From: Kosakonia sp. H02
GTDB taxonomy: Bacteria; Pseudomonadota; Gammaproteobacteria; Enterobacterales; Enterobacteriaceae
DNA: 64,000 bases
Direction: 5' to 3'
Assembly (NCBI GenBank): GCA_030704225.1
Contig: CP131915.1
Location: 2,728,001 to 2,792,000 of the forward strand
The notes under the pieces are model-generated. The model was given only the letters and a program-made list of their open reading frames with translations. It ran no database searches and was not told where the DNA came from. Each line of letters opens with the position of its first letter. Position 1 is the first letter of the stretch. A program made the translations under genes and the position numbers. Shown piece after piece: positions 7,918 to 16,469 of the stretch.

Positions 7918-9642
7918 TCAGGTTCTCTCCGTTTTGCTTAACCACATCTCATCCATGCCGCCACCGCGGATCTGCATCGGATAAACGTGTTCACTACCAT
8001 CAACGGTAACGTCAACAAACACCAGGCGATTATTTTTCACCTGCTCCAGTGCTTCCGCCAGCTTCGTTTCCAGCTCTTCCGGACGCGTAATATTAATACC
8101 TACGTGACCATACGCTTCGGCGAGGCGGGCAAAATCAGGCAGCGACTGCATATAGGATTGCGAGTGGCGGCCGGAATAGATCATGTCCTGCCACTGTTTC
8201 ACCATCCCCAGATAACGGTTATTCAGATTGAGCACCAGCACCGGCAGCTCATATTGCAGCGCCGTGGAAAGCTCCTGAATATTCATCTGGATACTGCCAT
8301 CGCCGGTCACGCAAATGACCGTTTCGCCCGGCAACGCCATCTTCACACCCAGCGCGGCTGGCAATCCAAAACCCATCGTGCCAAGCCCGCCAGAGTTGAT
8401 CCAGCGTCGCGGTTTATCAAAGCGGTAGTAGAGCGCGGCGAACATCTGGTGCTGGCCGACATCGGAGGTGACGTAAGCATCGCCGTTGGTTAAACGCCAG
8501 ACCGCCTCGATCACCGCCTGCGGTTTGATGCTCTCGCTCTGGGTGTCATATTTCAGGCACTGGCGCGCGCGCCACTGATCAATGCGCGACCACCAGTCAC
8601 GAATATCATCCAGCGGTTGCGGGTACGTTTCTTGCTCCAACAGTTCAAGCATCTGTTCGAGAACCCGCCGTGCATCACCAACAATCGGCACATCGGCCTG
8701 CACAGTTTTGGAAATCGAGGTGGGATCAATATCAATATGCAACACCGTGGCGTCAGGACAGTATTTCGCCAGACTATTCGTGGTGCGATCGTCAAAGCGC
8801 ACACCAACGGCAAAGATAACGTCAGAATTATGCATCGTCATATTGGCTTCGTAGGTGCCGTGCATGCCCAGCATACCCAGCGCCTGACGATGCGAGGCTG
8901 GAAAGGCTCCCAGTCCCATTAAAGAAGAAACCACCGGCGCATTCAGCTTTTCCGCCAACTGACGCAATGGATTTTCACAGGCGGAGTTGATTGCACCACC
9001 GCCGACATAGAAAACCGGTCTTTTGGCGGCGGTCAGGGTTTGCAATGCCCGTTTGATCTGCCCCTTGTGCCCCTGCGTGGTGGGGTTGTAGGAGCGCATG
9101 CTGACCGATTCCGGCCAGACGTAGGGTAATTTATTGGCCGGGTTCATGATGTCTTTCGGCAAATCCACTACCACCGGACCCGGACGCCCGCTAGCGGCCA
9201 ACCAGAACGCTTTCTTTATTACGCCAGGAATATCTTCGGCCTGTTTCACGAGGAAGCTGTGTTTTACTACCGGGCGGGAGATCCCCACCATGTCGCACTC
9301 CTGGAAGGCGTCATAACCAATCAGCGAGGTGGCAACCTGGCCGGAAAGCACCACCAGCGGAATGGAGTCCATATAGGCTGTTGCAATACCGGTAATGGCA
9401 TTCGTCGCACCGGGACCTGATGTCACCAGCACCACGCCCACTTCACCCGTCGCCCGCGCCAGCCCGTCGGCCATATGCACCGCCGCCTGTTCGTGGCGCA
9501 CCAGTACATGCTCAATACCGCCGACGGTATGCAGGGCATCGTAGATATCAAGAACTGCGCCTCCGGGATAGCCGAATACTTTCTTTACGCCTTGATCGAT
9601 AAGCGATCGGACGACCATCTCGGCTCCAGACAACATCTCCAT
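7918..9642 (-). CDS. ilvI: Acetolactate synthase III, catalytic large subunit
   Basis: Thiamine-diphosphate enzyme condensing pyruvate with pyruvate or 2-ketobutyrate, the first common step to valine, leucine and isoleucine. It has 574 residues, equal to E. coli. The catalytic glutamate lies in VRHEQAAVHMADG near residue 48. The FAD region is in the middle, and the C-terminal ThDP/magnesium motif GDGSIQMN...NLNNRYLG is intact. It forms an operon with ilvH. In E. coli this operon is activated by Lrp and repressed by leucine. Confidence 0.98.
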   Translation of the reverse strand: MEMLSGAEMVVRSLIDQGVKKVFGYPGGAVLDIYDALHTVGGIEHVLVRHEQAAVHMADGLARATGEVGVVLVTSGPGATNAITGIATAYMDSIPLVVLSGQVATSLIGYDAFQECDMVGISRPVVKHSFLVKQAEDIPGVIKKAFWLAASGRPGPVVVDLPKDIMNPANKLPYVWPESVSMRSYNPTTQGHKGQIKRALQTLTAAKRPVFYVGGGAINSACENPLRQLAEKLNAPVVSSLMGLGAFPASHRQALGMLGMHGTYEANMTMHNSDVIFAVGVRFDDRTTNSLAKYCPDATVLHIDIDPTSISKTVQADVPIVGDARRVLEQMLELLEQETYPQPLDDIRDWWSRIDQWRARQCLKYDTQSESIKPQAVIEAVWRLTNGDAYVTSDVGQHQMFAALYYRFDKPRRWINSGGLGTMGFGLPAALGVKMALPGETVICVTGDGSIQMNIQELSTALQYELPVLVLNLNNRYLGMVKQWQDMIYSGRHSQSYMQSLPDFARLAEAYGHVGINITRPEELETKLAEALEQVKNNRLVFVDVTVDGSEHVYPMQIRGGGMDEMWLSKTERT

Positions 9643-9988
9643 GCTTTGCCTCCAGGCTTACGTTTGTCGACTGACGGCAGAAATCATTTCCGCGCTGTCG
9701 CTCTGTTCAGAGCAGGAGAACCCTGCGTTCTGATTATGAATGGCAGTTACCATAACCGCTCAAAATCTGGCAGGCAATGAGCAACCCGTTGATGTAAAGC
9801 TCGGTCAAAAGTGAAATAGCAATGTCAAAAACGAAGTTATGGTGAAAACATCTGTGATAAGGAGAGACGATGACCATAGATCATCCGAATGGCGTCCTGG
9901 TCAGTAATTCATGCATTTTTAACGTAGCGCTGGCGAGCCCGGCGCTTGCAAAACAGAACAAAATAGTACCGAGAAATAAAAACACAGA
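9643..9988 (-). promoter_or_regulatory. Upstream control region of ilvIH
   Basis: This non-coding stretch between ilvI and the leuO terminator holds the ilvIH leader and promoter by position. It is moderately AT-rich. In E. coli and Salmonella several Lrp sites occupy the equivalent place, but I cannot assign individual Lrp sites or a confident -35/-10 pair by eye. No convincing gene is present. Confidence 0.5.
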
Positions 9989-10013
9989 ATAAACCGGGCG
10001 ATTCCTGCCCGGT
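9989..10013 (-). terminator. Intrinsic terminator after leuO
   Basis: ACCGGGC (9993-9999) and GCCCGGT (10007-10013) make a 7-bp stem with a 7-nt loop, 17 nt past the leuO stop. On the minus strand it continues into TTTATTC and then a T-rich stretch, consistent with a terminator separating leuO from ilvI. Confidence 0.75.
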
Positions 10014-10029
10014 CTATTCTGCCCATAAT

Positions 10030-10992
10030 TTAGCGGCTACAGACCGATACTAATAGCTCTTCCATCCACTGATGGCCTTTATCGCGACCGGCAGATTCAT
10101 GCCAGGAGAGAGAACAGGTACGGCTATTAAGCGTTAACGGTAACGGCAAAGCCTTCAGCGCCAACCCTTCGGCAAAACGCTCAACCAGCCAGCGCGGCGC
10201 AATGGATACAAAATGTGTCTGCGACACCACATTCAATACGCTGGTCAATGCCATACCCTGGTAGGCAATACGGTTTCGCTTCTCAACCGTGTCGTACCAT
10301 GGCTGGCTAAAGGAGGCATAGCGCTCCAGCGAGACAACGGCGTGCTGTTCGTTAAACAACGCCGTTTCAGAAGTCAATTCGCTAATGCGAGGATGTTTCT
10401 GGCTGGCAACCAGCACCATTTCGTCTTTAAAGAGTGGTACGCATGAAAATTCAGGGCGACGAAACTCTTCATAGCCAATCACAAATTCAATTTCCTGATA
10501 CCGTAACTGGTGTTCAGTACTGTGACTGAGATCAGACTTAAATATCAGATTAATATTTGGCGCGACGGTTTTTACATTGCTGTAAATAACAGACGTCAGG
10601 AAATTATCAAGTGGGCTACAAACACAAAGATTAAAAATACGCTCACTGCTTAGCGGATCAAAACCGGAGCCTGGCAGCTCATTTTGCACCAACTGTAATG
10701 CCTGACGGATGGCGCCAAAAAGTTGATAAGAGCGTGCAGTCGGTTGAATACCGCGACCATAACGGACAAAAAGTTCATCGTTAAACATCACTTTAAGCCG
10801 CGCAACCGCGTTACTGACCGCAGGCTGAGACATGCCCAGCGCCTGGGCCGCGCGGGTGATGTTTTGCTCCTGCATTACCGCATCGAAAACGGTCAGTAAA
10901 TTGAGATCAACAGAACGTAATTGAGGTTTTTCAGAATCACTAACTTGCTGATTATAAAGGATTTCCCCTGGAACATTGCAATCCGTCGTCAT
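10030..10992 (-). CDS. leuO: LysR-type regulator LeuO
   Basis: LysR-family DNA-binding protein that counteracts H-NS silencing at many loci in E. coli and Salmonella. The 320-residue product (E. coli 314) has a slightly different N-terminal tail. A winged helix-turn-helix follows, at about residues 28-90 (DLNLLTVFDAVMQEQNITRA), then an effector-binding domain ending GHQWMEELLVSVCSR. A GGGAG ribosome site lies 6 nt before the ATG. It is divergent from the leuLABCD operon across an AT-rich gap, the classic leuO-leuABCD arrangement. Confidence 0.97.
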   Translation of the reverse strand: MTTDCNVPGEILYNQQVSDSEKPQLRSVDLNLLTVFDAVMQEQNITRAAQALGMSQPAVSNAVARLKVMFNDELFVRYGRGIQPTARSYQLFGAIRQALQLVQNELPGSGFDPLSSERIFNLCVCSPLDNFLTSVIYSNVKTVAPNINLIFKSDLSHSTEHQLRYQEIEFVIGYEEFRRPEFSCVPLFKDEMVLVASQKHPRISELTSETALFNEQHAVVSLERYASFSQPWYDTVEKRNRIAYQGMALTSVLNVVSQTHFVSIAPRWLVERFAEGLALKALPLPLTLNSRTCSLSWHESAGRDKGHQWMEELLVSVCSR

Positions 10993-11407
10993 GATAAACT
11001 CCCTTGACCTATGTAATAATAATATTCAGGAAGATGATTTATCACGCATATAGCATTATTAGAAGCACAGCAGGAAAAATTAGGAATATATAAAGCTTCA
11101 TTTTATTCCGAAGAGAAAATTCGAAAAAACAATAATCATCAATCAAATAAAACCTCCTATTAAATATTTTTACTTTATTGAACATTTTGCAACGTAAACA
11201 ATAAGAAGTTCTCGCTGCTCACTAATTTTATTAACAAAAATAAATAAAGATTATTTATTAACACCCCATTTAATAAGCAATTCCACCGTTAACGTTCTTA
11301 CCCCTTCCATGAGCACGAAAACCGCAATCTTGTCGTTGATGCAGAATATTAAACTAAAAGCGGACAATGCAATTGGCGATCTCCGCAGGCTGTTTTCACG
11401 ACAGGGG
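10993..11407. promoter_or_regulatory. AT-rich intergenic region between leuO and leuL
   Basis: About 400 nt, markedly AT-rich (especially 11041-11280) against GC-rich flanks, holding the leuO promoter by position. In E. coli and Salmonella the equivalent segment contains H-NS-binding AT tracts and LeuO sites that tie leuO to the leucine promoter. I see runs of A and T but cannot place protein sites exactly. No credible coding sequence is present. Confidence 0.55.
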
Positions 11408-11436
11408 TTGACATCAAAAGGCGTATCCAGTACCAC
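11408..11436 (+). promoter_or_regulatory. Leucine operon promoter
   Basis: A consensus -35 TTGACA (11408-11413) lies 17 nt before a weak -10, TACCAC (11431-11436), 35 nt upstream of the leuL start. Position and flanking sequence match the E. coli leu promoter; the -10 is the weaker element. Confidence 0.65.
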
Positions 11437-11470
11437 TAAAAGCATATCGGTTTTCACTGGAGCAAGATTC

Positions 11471-11557
11471 ATGATTCACCACGTCGGTTTCACTGGTCTA
11501 CTACTACTAAACGCATCAATTGTGCGCGGTAGACCGGTGGACGACACTCAGAACTGA
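11471..11557 (+). CDS. leuL: Leucine operon leader peptide
   Basis: A 28-codon leader whose translation senses charged leucyl-tRNA and controls attenuation of leuABCD. The peptide begins MIHHVGFTGLLLLNAS. Its four consecutive leucine codons are all the rare CTA, as expected for a leucine-starvation sensor. It ends 23 nt before the attenuator hairpin. Length and the LLLLNAS core equal E. coli LeuL; the C-terminal part differs. Confidence 0.93.
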   Translation: MIHHVGFTGLLLLNASIVRGRPVDDTQN

Positions 11558-11580
11558 ATCGTCTTCCCGTTAAGACTAAG

Positions 11581-11607
11581 AACCCGCGCCTTGGCGCGGG
11601 TTTTTTT
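11581..11607 (+). terminator. Leucine operon attenuator
   Basis: CCCGCGC and GCGCGGG (11583-11589 and 11594-11600) form a GC stem with a CTTG loop, followed by seven T. It stands between leuL and leuA and is the transcription attenuator that forms when leucine is plentiful. Confidence 0.93.
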
Positions 11608-11648
11608 ATGCTCGTAGCGAGGCGACCTAAGAGAAAAGGAACTAAACC

Positions 11649-13223
11649 ATGAGCCAGCAGCAAGTCGTTATTTTCGATACCACATTACGTGATGGTGAAC
11701 AGGCGTTACAGGCTAGCCTGAGCGTGAAAGAGAAGCTGCAAATCGCCCTCGCGCTGGAACGTATGGGCGTTGACGTAATGGAAGTCGGCTTTCCGGTTTC
11801 TTCCCCGGGTGATTTCGAGTCAGTACAAACCATCGCGCGCCAGGTCAAAAACAGCCGTGTTTGCGCCCTCGCCCGCTGCGTCGAGAAAGATATTGATGTT
11901 GCGGCGGAATCATTAAAAGTCGCGGAAGCCTTCCGCATCCACACCTTTATCGCCACCTCGCCCATGCATATCGCCACCAAGCTGCGCAGTACGCTGGATG
12001 AAGTGATCGAACGCGCGGTGTATATGGTGAAACGCGCACGCAACTACACCGACGATGTTGAGTTTTCTTGTGAAGACGCCGGTCGCACCCCTATTGCCGA
12101 CCTGGCACGCGTCGTCGAAGCCGCCATCAATGCCGGTGCCAAAACCATTAATATCCCGGATACCGTGGGCTACACCATGCCCTTTGAGTTCGCCAATATC
12201 ATTACCGGGCTGTATGAACGCGTTCCAAATATTGATAAAGCCATTATCTCTGTTCACACCCATGATGATTTAGGCCTGGCCGTCGGCAACGCCATTGCAG
12301 CGGTCCATGCTGGCGCACGCCAGGTTGAAGGTGCGATGAACGGTATCGGCGAACGCGCCGGAAACTGTTCGCTGGAAGAGGTCATCATGGCGATTAAAGT
12401 GCGCAAAGACATTATGAACGTGCACACCCGCATCAATCACCACGAAATCTGGCGCACCAGCCAGACCGTCAGCCAGATCTGCAATATGCCTGTTCCGGCG
12501 AACAAAGCGATTGTCGGCACCGGCGCTTTTGCCCACTCCTCCGGTATCCACCAGGACGGCGTACTGAAAAACCGCGAAAACTACGAAATCATGACGCCGG
12601 AATCCATCGGCCTGAATCAAGTGCAACTGAATCTGACGTCGCGCTCTGGCCGTGCGGCGGTTAAGCACCGCATGGAGGAAATGGGTTATCAGGAAGCCGA
12701 TTACAACCTGGATAACCTGTACGACGCCTTCCTGAAGCTGGCGGATAAAAAAGGTCAGGTCTTTGATTACGATCTGGAAGCGCTGGCCTTCATCAACAAA
12801 CAACAGGAAGAGCCGGAGCATTTCCGCCTGGATTACTTCAGTGTGCAATCCGGCTCTAACGATATCGCGACCGCCTCGGTCAAACTGGTCTGCGGCGAGG
12901 AAATTAAAGCCGAAGCCGCCAACGGCAACGGCCCGGTTGATGCGGTCTATCAGGCGATTAACCGCGTGACGGAATATGACATTGAGCTGGTGAAATATGA
13001 CCTGAGCGCCAAAGGCCAGGGCAAAGATGCGCTGGGCCAGGTCGATATCGTAGTCAATTACAACGGCCGCCGCTTCCACGGTGTGGGTCTGGCGACCGAT
13101 ATCGTTGAATCCTCCGCCAAAGCGATGGTGCATGTGCTGAACAATATCTGGCGCGCCGCCGAAGTCGAAAAAGAGTTGCAACGCAAAGCGCAGAACAAAG
13201 AAAACAACAAGGAAACCGTGTGA
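11649..13223 (+). CDS. leuA: 2-isopropylmalate synthase
   Basis: First committed enzyme of leucine synthesis, condensing acetyl-CoA with 2-ketoisovalerate; inhibited by leucine. It has 524 residues (E. coli 523). The catalytic TIM barrel starts with FDTTLRDGEQA, which supplies a metal ligand, and carries the metal-binding SVHTHDD motif near residue 200. The C-terminal third is the LeuA allosteric domain. The gene follows the attenuator. Its stop overlaps the leuB start (TGATG). Confidence 0.98.
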   Translation: MSQQQVVIFDTTLRDGEQALQASLSVKEKLQIALALERMGVDVMEVGFPVSSPGDFESVQTIARQVKNSRVCALARCVEKDIDVAAESLKVAEAFRIHTFIATSPMHIATKLRSTLDEVIERAVYMVKRARNYTDDVEFSCEDAGRTPIADLARVVEAAINAGAKTINIPDTVGYTMPFEFANIITGLYERVPNIDKAIISVHTHDDLGLAVGNAIAAVHAGARQVEGAMNGIGERAGNCSLEEVIMAIKVRKDIMNVHTRINHHEIWRTSQTVSQICNMPVPANKAIVGTGAFAHSSGIHQDGVLKNRENYEIMTPESIGLNQVQLNLTSRSGRAAVKHRMEEMGYQEADYNLDNLYDAFLKLADKKGQVFDYDLEALAFINKQQEEPEHFRLDYFSVQSGSNDIATASVKLVCGEEIKAEAANGNGPVDAVYQAINRVTEYDIELVKYDLSAKGQGKDALGQVDIVVNYNGRRFHGVGLATDIVESSAKAMVHVLNNIWRAAEVEKELQRKAQNKENNKETV

Positions 13224-14314
13224 TGTCGAAGAATTACCATATTGCTGTGTTACCGGGTGACGGAATTGGCCCGGAAGTAATGGCACAAGCCCTGAAAGTA
13301 CTGGAAGCCGTGCGCAGCCGTTTCGGTATGCACATTACCACCAGCCATTATGATGCCGGCGGTATCGCTATCGATCGCCACGGCAATCCGCTGCCACAGG
13401 CCACGGTAGAGGGCTGCGAGCAGGCTGACGCTATTCTGTTTGGCTCCGTCGGCGGGCCGAAATGGGAAAACCTGCCGCCAGCCCAGCAGCCAGAGCGCGG
13501 CGCACTGCTGCCGCTGCGTAAGCACTTCAAATTGTTCAGTAACCTGCGTCCGGCGAAACTCTATCCGGGCCTGGAAGCGTTCTGCCCACTGCGTGAAGAT
13601 ATTGCCGCCAACGGTTTCGATATCCTGTGCGTGCGCGAATTAACCGGCGGCATTTACTTCGGTCAACCGAAAGGCCGCGAAGGCAGCGGCCAGCATGAGA
13701 AAGCCTTCGATACTGAGGTTTATCACCGCTTTGAAATCGAGCGTATTGCGCGTATCGCGTTTGAATCTGCGCGTATACGCGGCAAAAAAGTGCACTCCAT
13801 CGACAAAGCCAACGTGCTGCAAACCTCTCTGCTGTGGCGTGAAATCGTCAACGAAATCGCCGTTGAATACCCGGATGTTGAGCTGGCGCATATGTACATT
13901 GATAACGCCACCATGCAGCTGATTAAAGATCCGTCCCAGTTCGACGTGCTGCTGTGCTCCAACCTGTTCGGCGACATCCTCTCGGATGAGTGCGCGATGA
14001 TCACAGGCTCGATGGGTATGCTGCCGTCTGCCAGCCTGAATGAACAGGGCTTTGGTCTGTACGAACCCGCTGGCGGCTCCGCACCAGATATCGCGGGCAA
14101 AAACATTGCCAATCCAATTGCGCAAATTCTCTCGCTGGCGCTGCTGCTGCGCTACAGCCTGGACGCGGACGATGCGGCAACGGCTATCGAAAACGCAATC
14201 AATCGTGCATTAGAAGAGGGCGTGCGCACCGGCGATTTAGCACGCGGCGCAGCGGCTGTCAGTACCGATGAGATGGGCGACATCATTGCCCGTTATGTCG
14301 CAGAAGGGGTTTAA
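13223..14314 (+). CDS. leuB: 3-isopropylmalate dehydrogenase
   Basis: NAD-dependent oxidative decarboxylation of 3-isopropylmalate to 2-ketoisocaproate, in the cytoplasm. It has 363 residues, as in E. coli, from the ATG at 13223. An upstream GTG in frame adds one residue but is less likely. Motifs include PGDGIGPEV at the N-terminus and the isocitrate/isopropylmalate dehydrogenase signature NLFGDILSDECAMITGSMG. It overlaps the leuA stop by 1 nt and lies 2 nt from leuC. Confidence 0.98.
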   Translation: MSKNYHIAVLPGDGIGPEVMAQALKVLEAVRSRFGMHITTSHYDAGGIAIDRHGNPLPQATVEGCEQADAILFGSVGGPKWENLPPAQQPERGALLPLRKHFKLFSNLRPAKLYPGLEAFCPLREDIAANGFDILCVRELTGGIYFGQPKGREGSGQHEKAFDTEVYHRFEIERIARIAFESARIRGKKVHSIDKANVLQTSLLWREIVNEIAVEYPDVELAHMYIDNATMQLIKDPSQFDVLLCSNLFGDILSDECAMITGSMGMLPSASLNEQGFGLYEPAGGSAPDIAGKNIANPIAQILSLALLLRYSLDADDAATAIENAINRALEEGVRTGDLARGAAAVSTDEMGDIIARYVAEGV

Positions 14315-14316
14315 CC

Positions 14317-15720
14317 ATGGCTAAGAGTTTGTACGAAAAGTTATTTGACGCGCATGTGGTGTACGAAGCGCCAAACGAGACCCCGCTGCTGTATATCGAC
14401 CGCCATCTGGTGCACGAAGTGACGTCACCGCAGGCGTTTGACGGCCTGCGCGCGCATCATCGCCCGGTGCGTCAGCCGGGTAAAACCTTTGCGACGATGG
14501 ATCATAACGTCTCGACGCAGACCAAAGATATCAACGCCTCCGGCGAGATGGCGCGCATTCAGATGCAGGAGCTGATTAAAAACTGCAACGAATTCGGCGT
14601 TGAACTGTATGACCTGAACCACCCGTATCAGGGCATCGTGCATGTGATGGGGCCGGAACAGGGCATTACCCTGCCGGGCATGACGATTGTTTGTGGCGAT
14701 TCCCATACTGCGACCCACGGCGCGTTCGGCGCGCTGGCCTTTGGTATCGGCACTTCAGAAGTGGAACATGTGCTGGCAACGCAAACCCTGAAACAGGGCC
14801 GCGCCAAAACCATGAAGATTGAAGTGAAAGGCACCGCCGCACCGGGGATCACCGCGAAAGATATCGTGCTGGCGATCATCGGTAAAACCGGCAGCGCAGG
14901 CGGCACCGGCCATGTGGTGGAGTTCTGCGGTGATGCTATCCGTGCCCTGAGCATGGAAGGCCGTATGACCCTGTGCAATATGGCGATCGAGATGGGCGCA
15001 AAAGCCGGTCTGGTCGCACCGGATGAAACCACGTTCAACTATGTGCAGGGGCGTCTGCACGCGCCGAAAGGCAAAGATTTTGATGACGCAGTGGCGTACT
15101 GGAAAACGCTGCACACCGATGATGGCGCGCATTTCGACACCGTGGTGACATTGCAGGCGGAAGACATTGCCCCGCAGGTGACCTGGGGAACCAACCCCGG
15201 CCAGGTGATTTCCGTCACTGAAATCATTCCCGACCCGGCCTCTTTCGCCGATCCGGTTGAGCGCGCGTCGGCGGAAAAAGCGCTGGCCTATATGGGCCTG
15301 AAACCGGGCGTGCCGCTGACCGAAGTGGCGATCGATAAAGTCTTTATCGGCTCCTGCACCAATTCGCGTATTGAAGATTTGCGCGCGGCGGCAGAGATAG
15401 CCAAAGGCCGCAAAGTAGCGCCGGGCGTACAGGCGCTGGTAGTACCAGGCTCCGGCCCGGTCAAAGCGCAGGCGGAAGCCGAAGGTCTGGACAAGATCTT
15501 TATCGAAGCCGGTTTTGAGTGGCGTTTGCCAGGTTGCTCTATGTGTCTGGCAATGAATAACGACCGCCTTAACCCGGGCGAGCGTTGCGCCTCGACCAGT
15601 AACCGTAATTTTGAAGGCCGTCAGGGCCGCGGTGGACGCACTCATCTGGTCAGCCCGGCAATGGCCGCTGCGGCGGCGGTGACCGGCCACTTCGCTGATA
15701 TTCGTACTTTGCAGTCTTAA
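14317..15720 (+). CDS. leuC: 3-isopropylmalate dehydratase large subunit
   Basis: Aconitase-family large subunit that, with LeuD, isomerises 2- to 3-isopropylmalate using a [4Fe-4S] cluster. It has 467 residues (E. coli 466). The three cluster cysteines are visible, one in IGSCTNSR near 347 and two in PGCSMCLAMNN near 407 and 410. CGDSHTATHGAFGALAFGIG is the conserved active-site region. It lies between leuB and leuD with short gaps in a single operon. Confidence 0.98.
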   Translation: MAKSLYEKLFDAHVVYEAPNETPLLYIDRHLVHEVTSPQAFDGLRAHHRPVRQPGKTFATMDHNVSTQTKDINASGEMARIQMQELIKNCNEFGVELYDLNHPYQGIVHVMGPEQGITLPGMTIVCGDSHTATHGAFGALAFGIGTSEVEHVLATQTLKQGRAKTMKIEVKGTAAPGITAKDIVLAIIGKTGSAGGTGHVVEFCGDAIRALSMEGRMTLCNMAIEMGAKAGLVAPDETTFNYVQGRLHAPKGKDFDDAVAYWKTLHTDDGAHFDTVVTLQAEDIAPQVTWGTNPGQVISVTEIIPDPASFADPVERASAEKALAYMGLKPGVPLTEVAIDKVFIGSCTNSRIEDLRAAAEIAKGRKVAPGVQALVVPGSGPVKAQAEAEGLDKIFIEAGFEWRLPGCSMCLAMNNDRLNPGERCASTSNRNFEGRQGRGGRTHLVSPAMAAAAAVTGHFADIRTLQS

Positions 15721-15730
15721 GGAGACCACC

Positions 15731-16336
15731 ATGGCAGAGAAATTTACCCAACATACCGGCCTGGTGGTTCCGCTGGACGCCGCCAATGTCGATACCGACG
15801 CGATTATCCCTAAGCAGTTTTTGCAGAAGGTGACGCGCACCGGTTTTGGCGCTCATCTGTTTAACGACTGGCGTTTTCTCGATGATAAGGGCGAGCAGCC
15901 GAACCCGGAGTTCGTGCTGAATTTCCCGCAGTACAAAGGCGCGTCGATTTTGCTGGCGCGGGAGAACTTTGGCTGTGGCTCATCCCGTGAACATGCTCCG
16001 TGGGCGCTGACGGATTACGGTTTTAAAGTGGTGATTGCGCCAGGCTTCGCCGATATCTTCTACGGCAACAGCTTTAACAATCAGTTGCTGCCGGTGACCC
16101 TGAGCGACGAAGAGGTGGATGAACTGTTTGCGCTGGTGCAGAGCCAGCCGGGCATTACTTTCGAAGTGGATCTGCAAGCGCAGGTAGTGAATGCGGGCGG
16201 GAAATCCTACCGCTTCAATATTGATGCTTTCCGCCGCCACTGCATGCTAAATGGCCTGGACAGCATCGGCCTGACGCTGCAAAACGAAGACGCCATCGCC
16301 GCGTATGAGCACAAACAACCCGCGTTTATGAGTTAA
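15731..16336 (+). CDS. leuD: 3-isopropylmalate dehydratase small subunit
   Basis: Small (swivel) subunit of isopropylmalate isomerase. It has 201 residues, as in E. coli. The conserved NFGCGSSREHAPWAL substrate-binding loop is present near residue 77. A GGAG ribosome site lies just before the ATG. It is the last gene of leuABCD; a pair of REP elements follows and setA lies convergently beyond. Confidence 0.98.
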   Translation: MAEKFTQHTGLVVPLDAANVDTDAIIPKQFLQKVTRTGFGAHLFNDWRFLDDKGEQPNPEFVLNFPQYKGASILLARENFGCGSSREHAPWALTDYGFKVVIAPGFADIFYGNSFNNQLLPVTLSDEEVDELFALVQSQPGITFEVDLQAQVVNAGGKSYRFNIDAFRRHCMLNGLDSIGLTLQNEDAIAAYEHKQPAFMS

Positions 16337-16351
16337 CTGCACTATGCGGAT

Positions 16352-16450
16352 CGCCGGATGGCGGCTCCGCCTTATCCGGCCTACAAACCGAATCGACACC
16401 TCTTGAATCCAGGGTTTTGTAGGCCGGATAAGCGCTAGCGCCATCCGGCG
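16352..16450. repeat. REP pair (BIME) after leuD
   Basis: Two REP units in opposite orientation: GCCGGATGGCGGCTCCGCCT (from 16353), continuing TATCCGGCCTAC, and TGTAGGCCGGATAAGCGCTA (from 16419), continuing GCGCCATCCGGCG. They fill the convergent leuD-setA gap. Such extragenic palindromes stabilise upstream mRNA or bind gyrase and IHF. Confidence 0.9.
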
Positions 16451-16469
16451 ATAATCCAGTAATGAAAAC

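Noticed and set aside
11251..11472. Minus-strand 73-codon frame in the leuO-leuL gap
   Set aside because: It would cover the leucine promoter and leader start, resembles no known protein, and begins without a ribosome site.
16352..16450. Repeat cluster considered as a CRISPR array
   Set aside because: There are only two inverted imperfect copies with REP sequence; no regular direct repeats and spacers and no cas genes.
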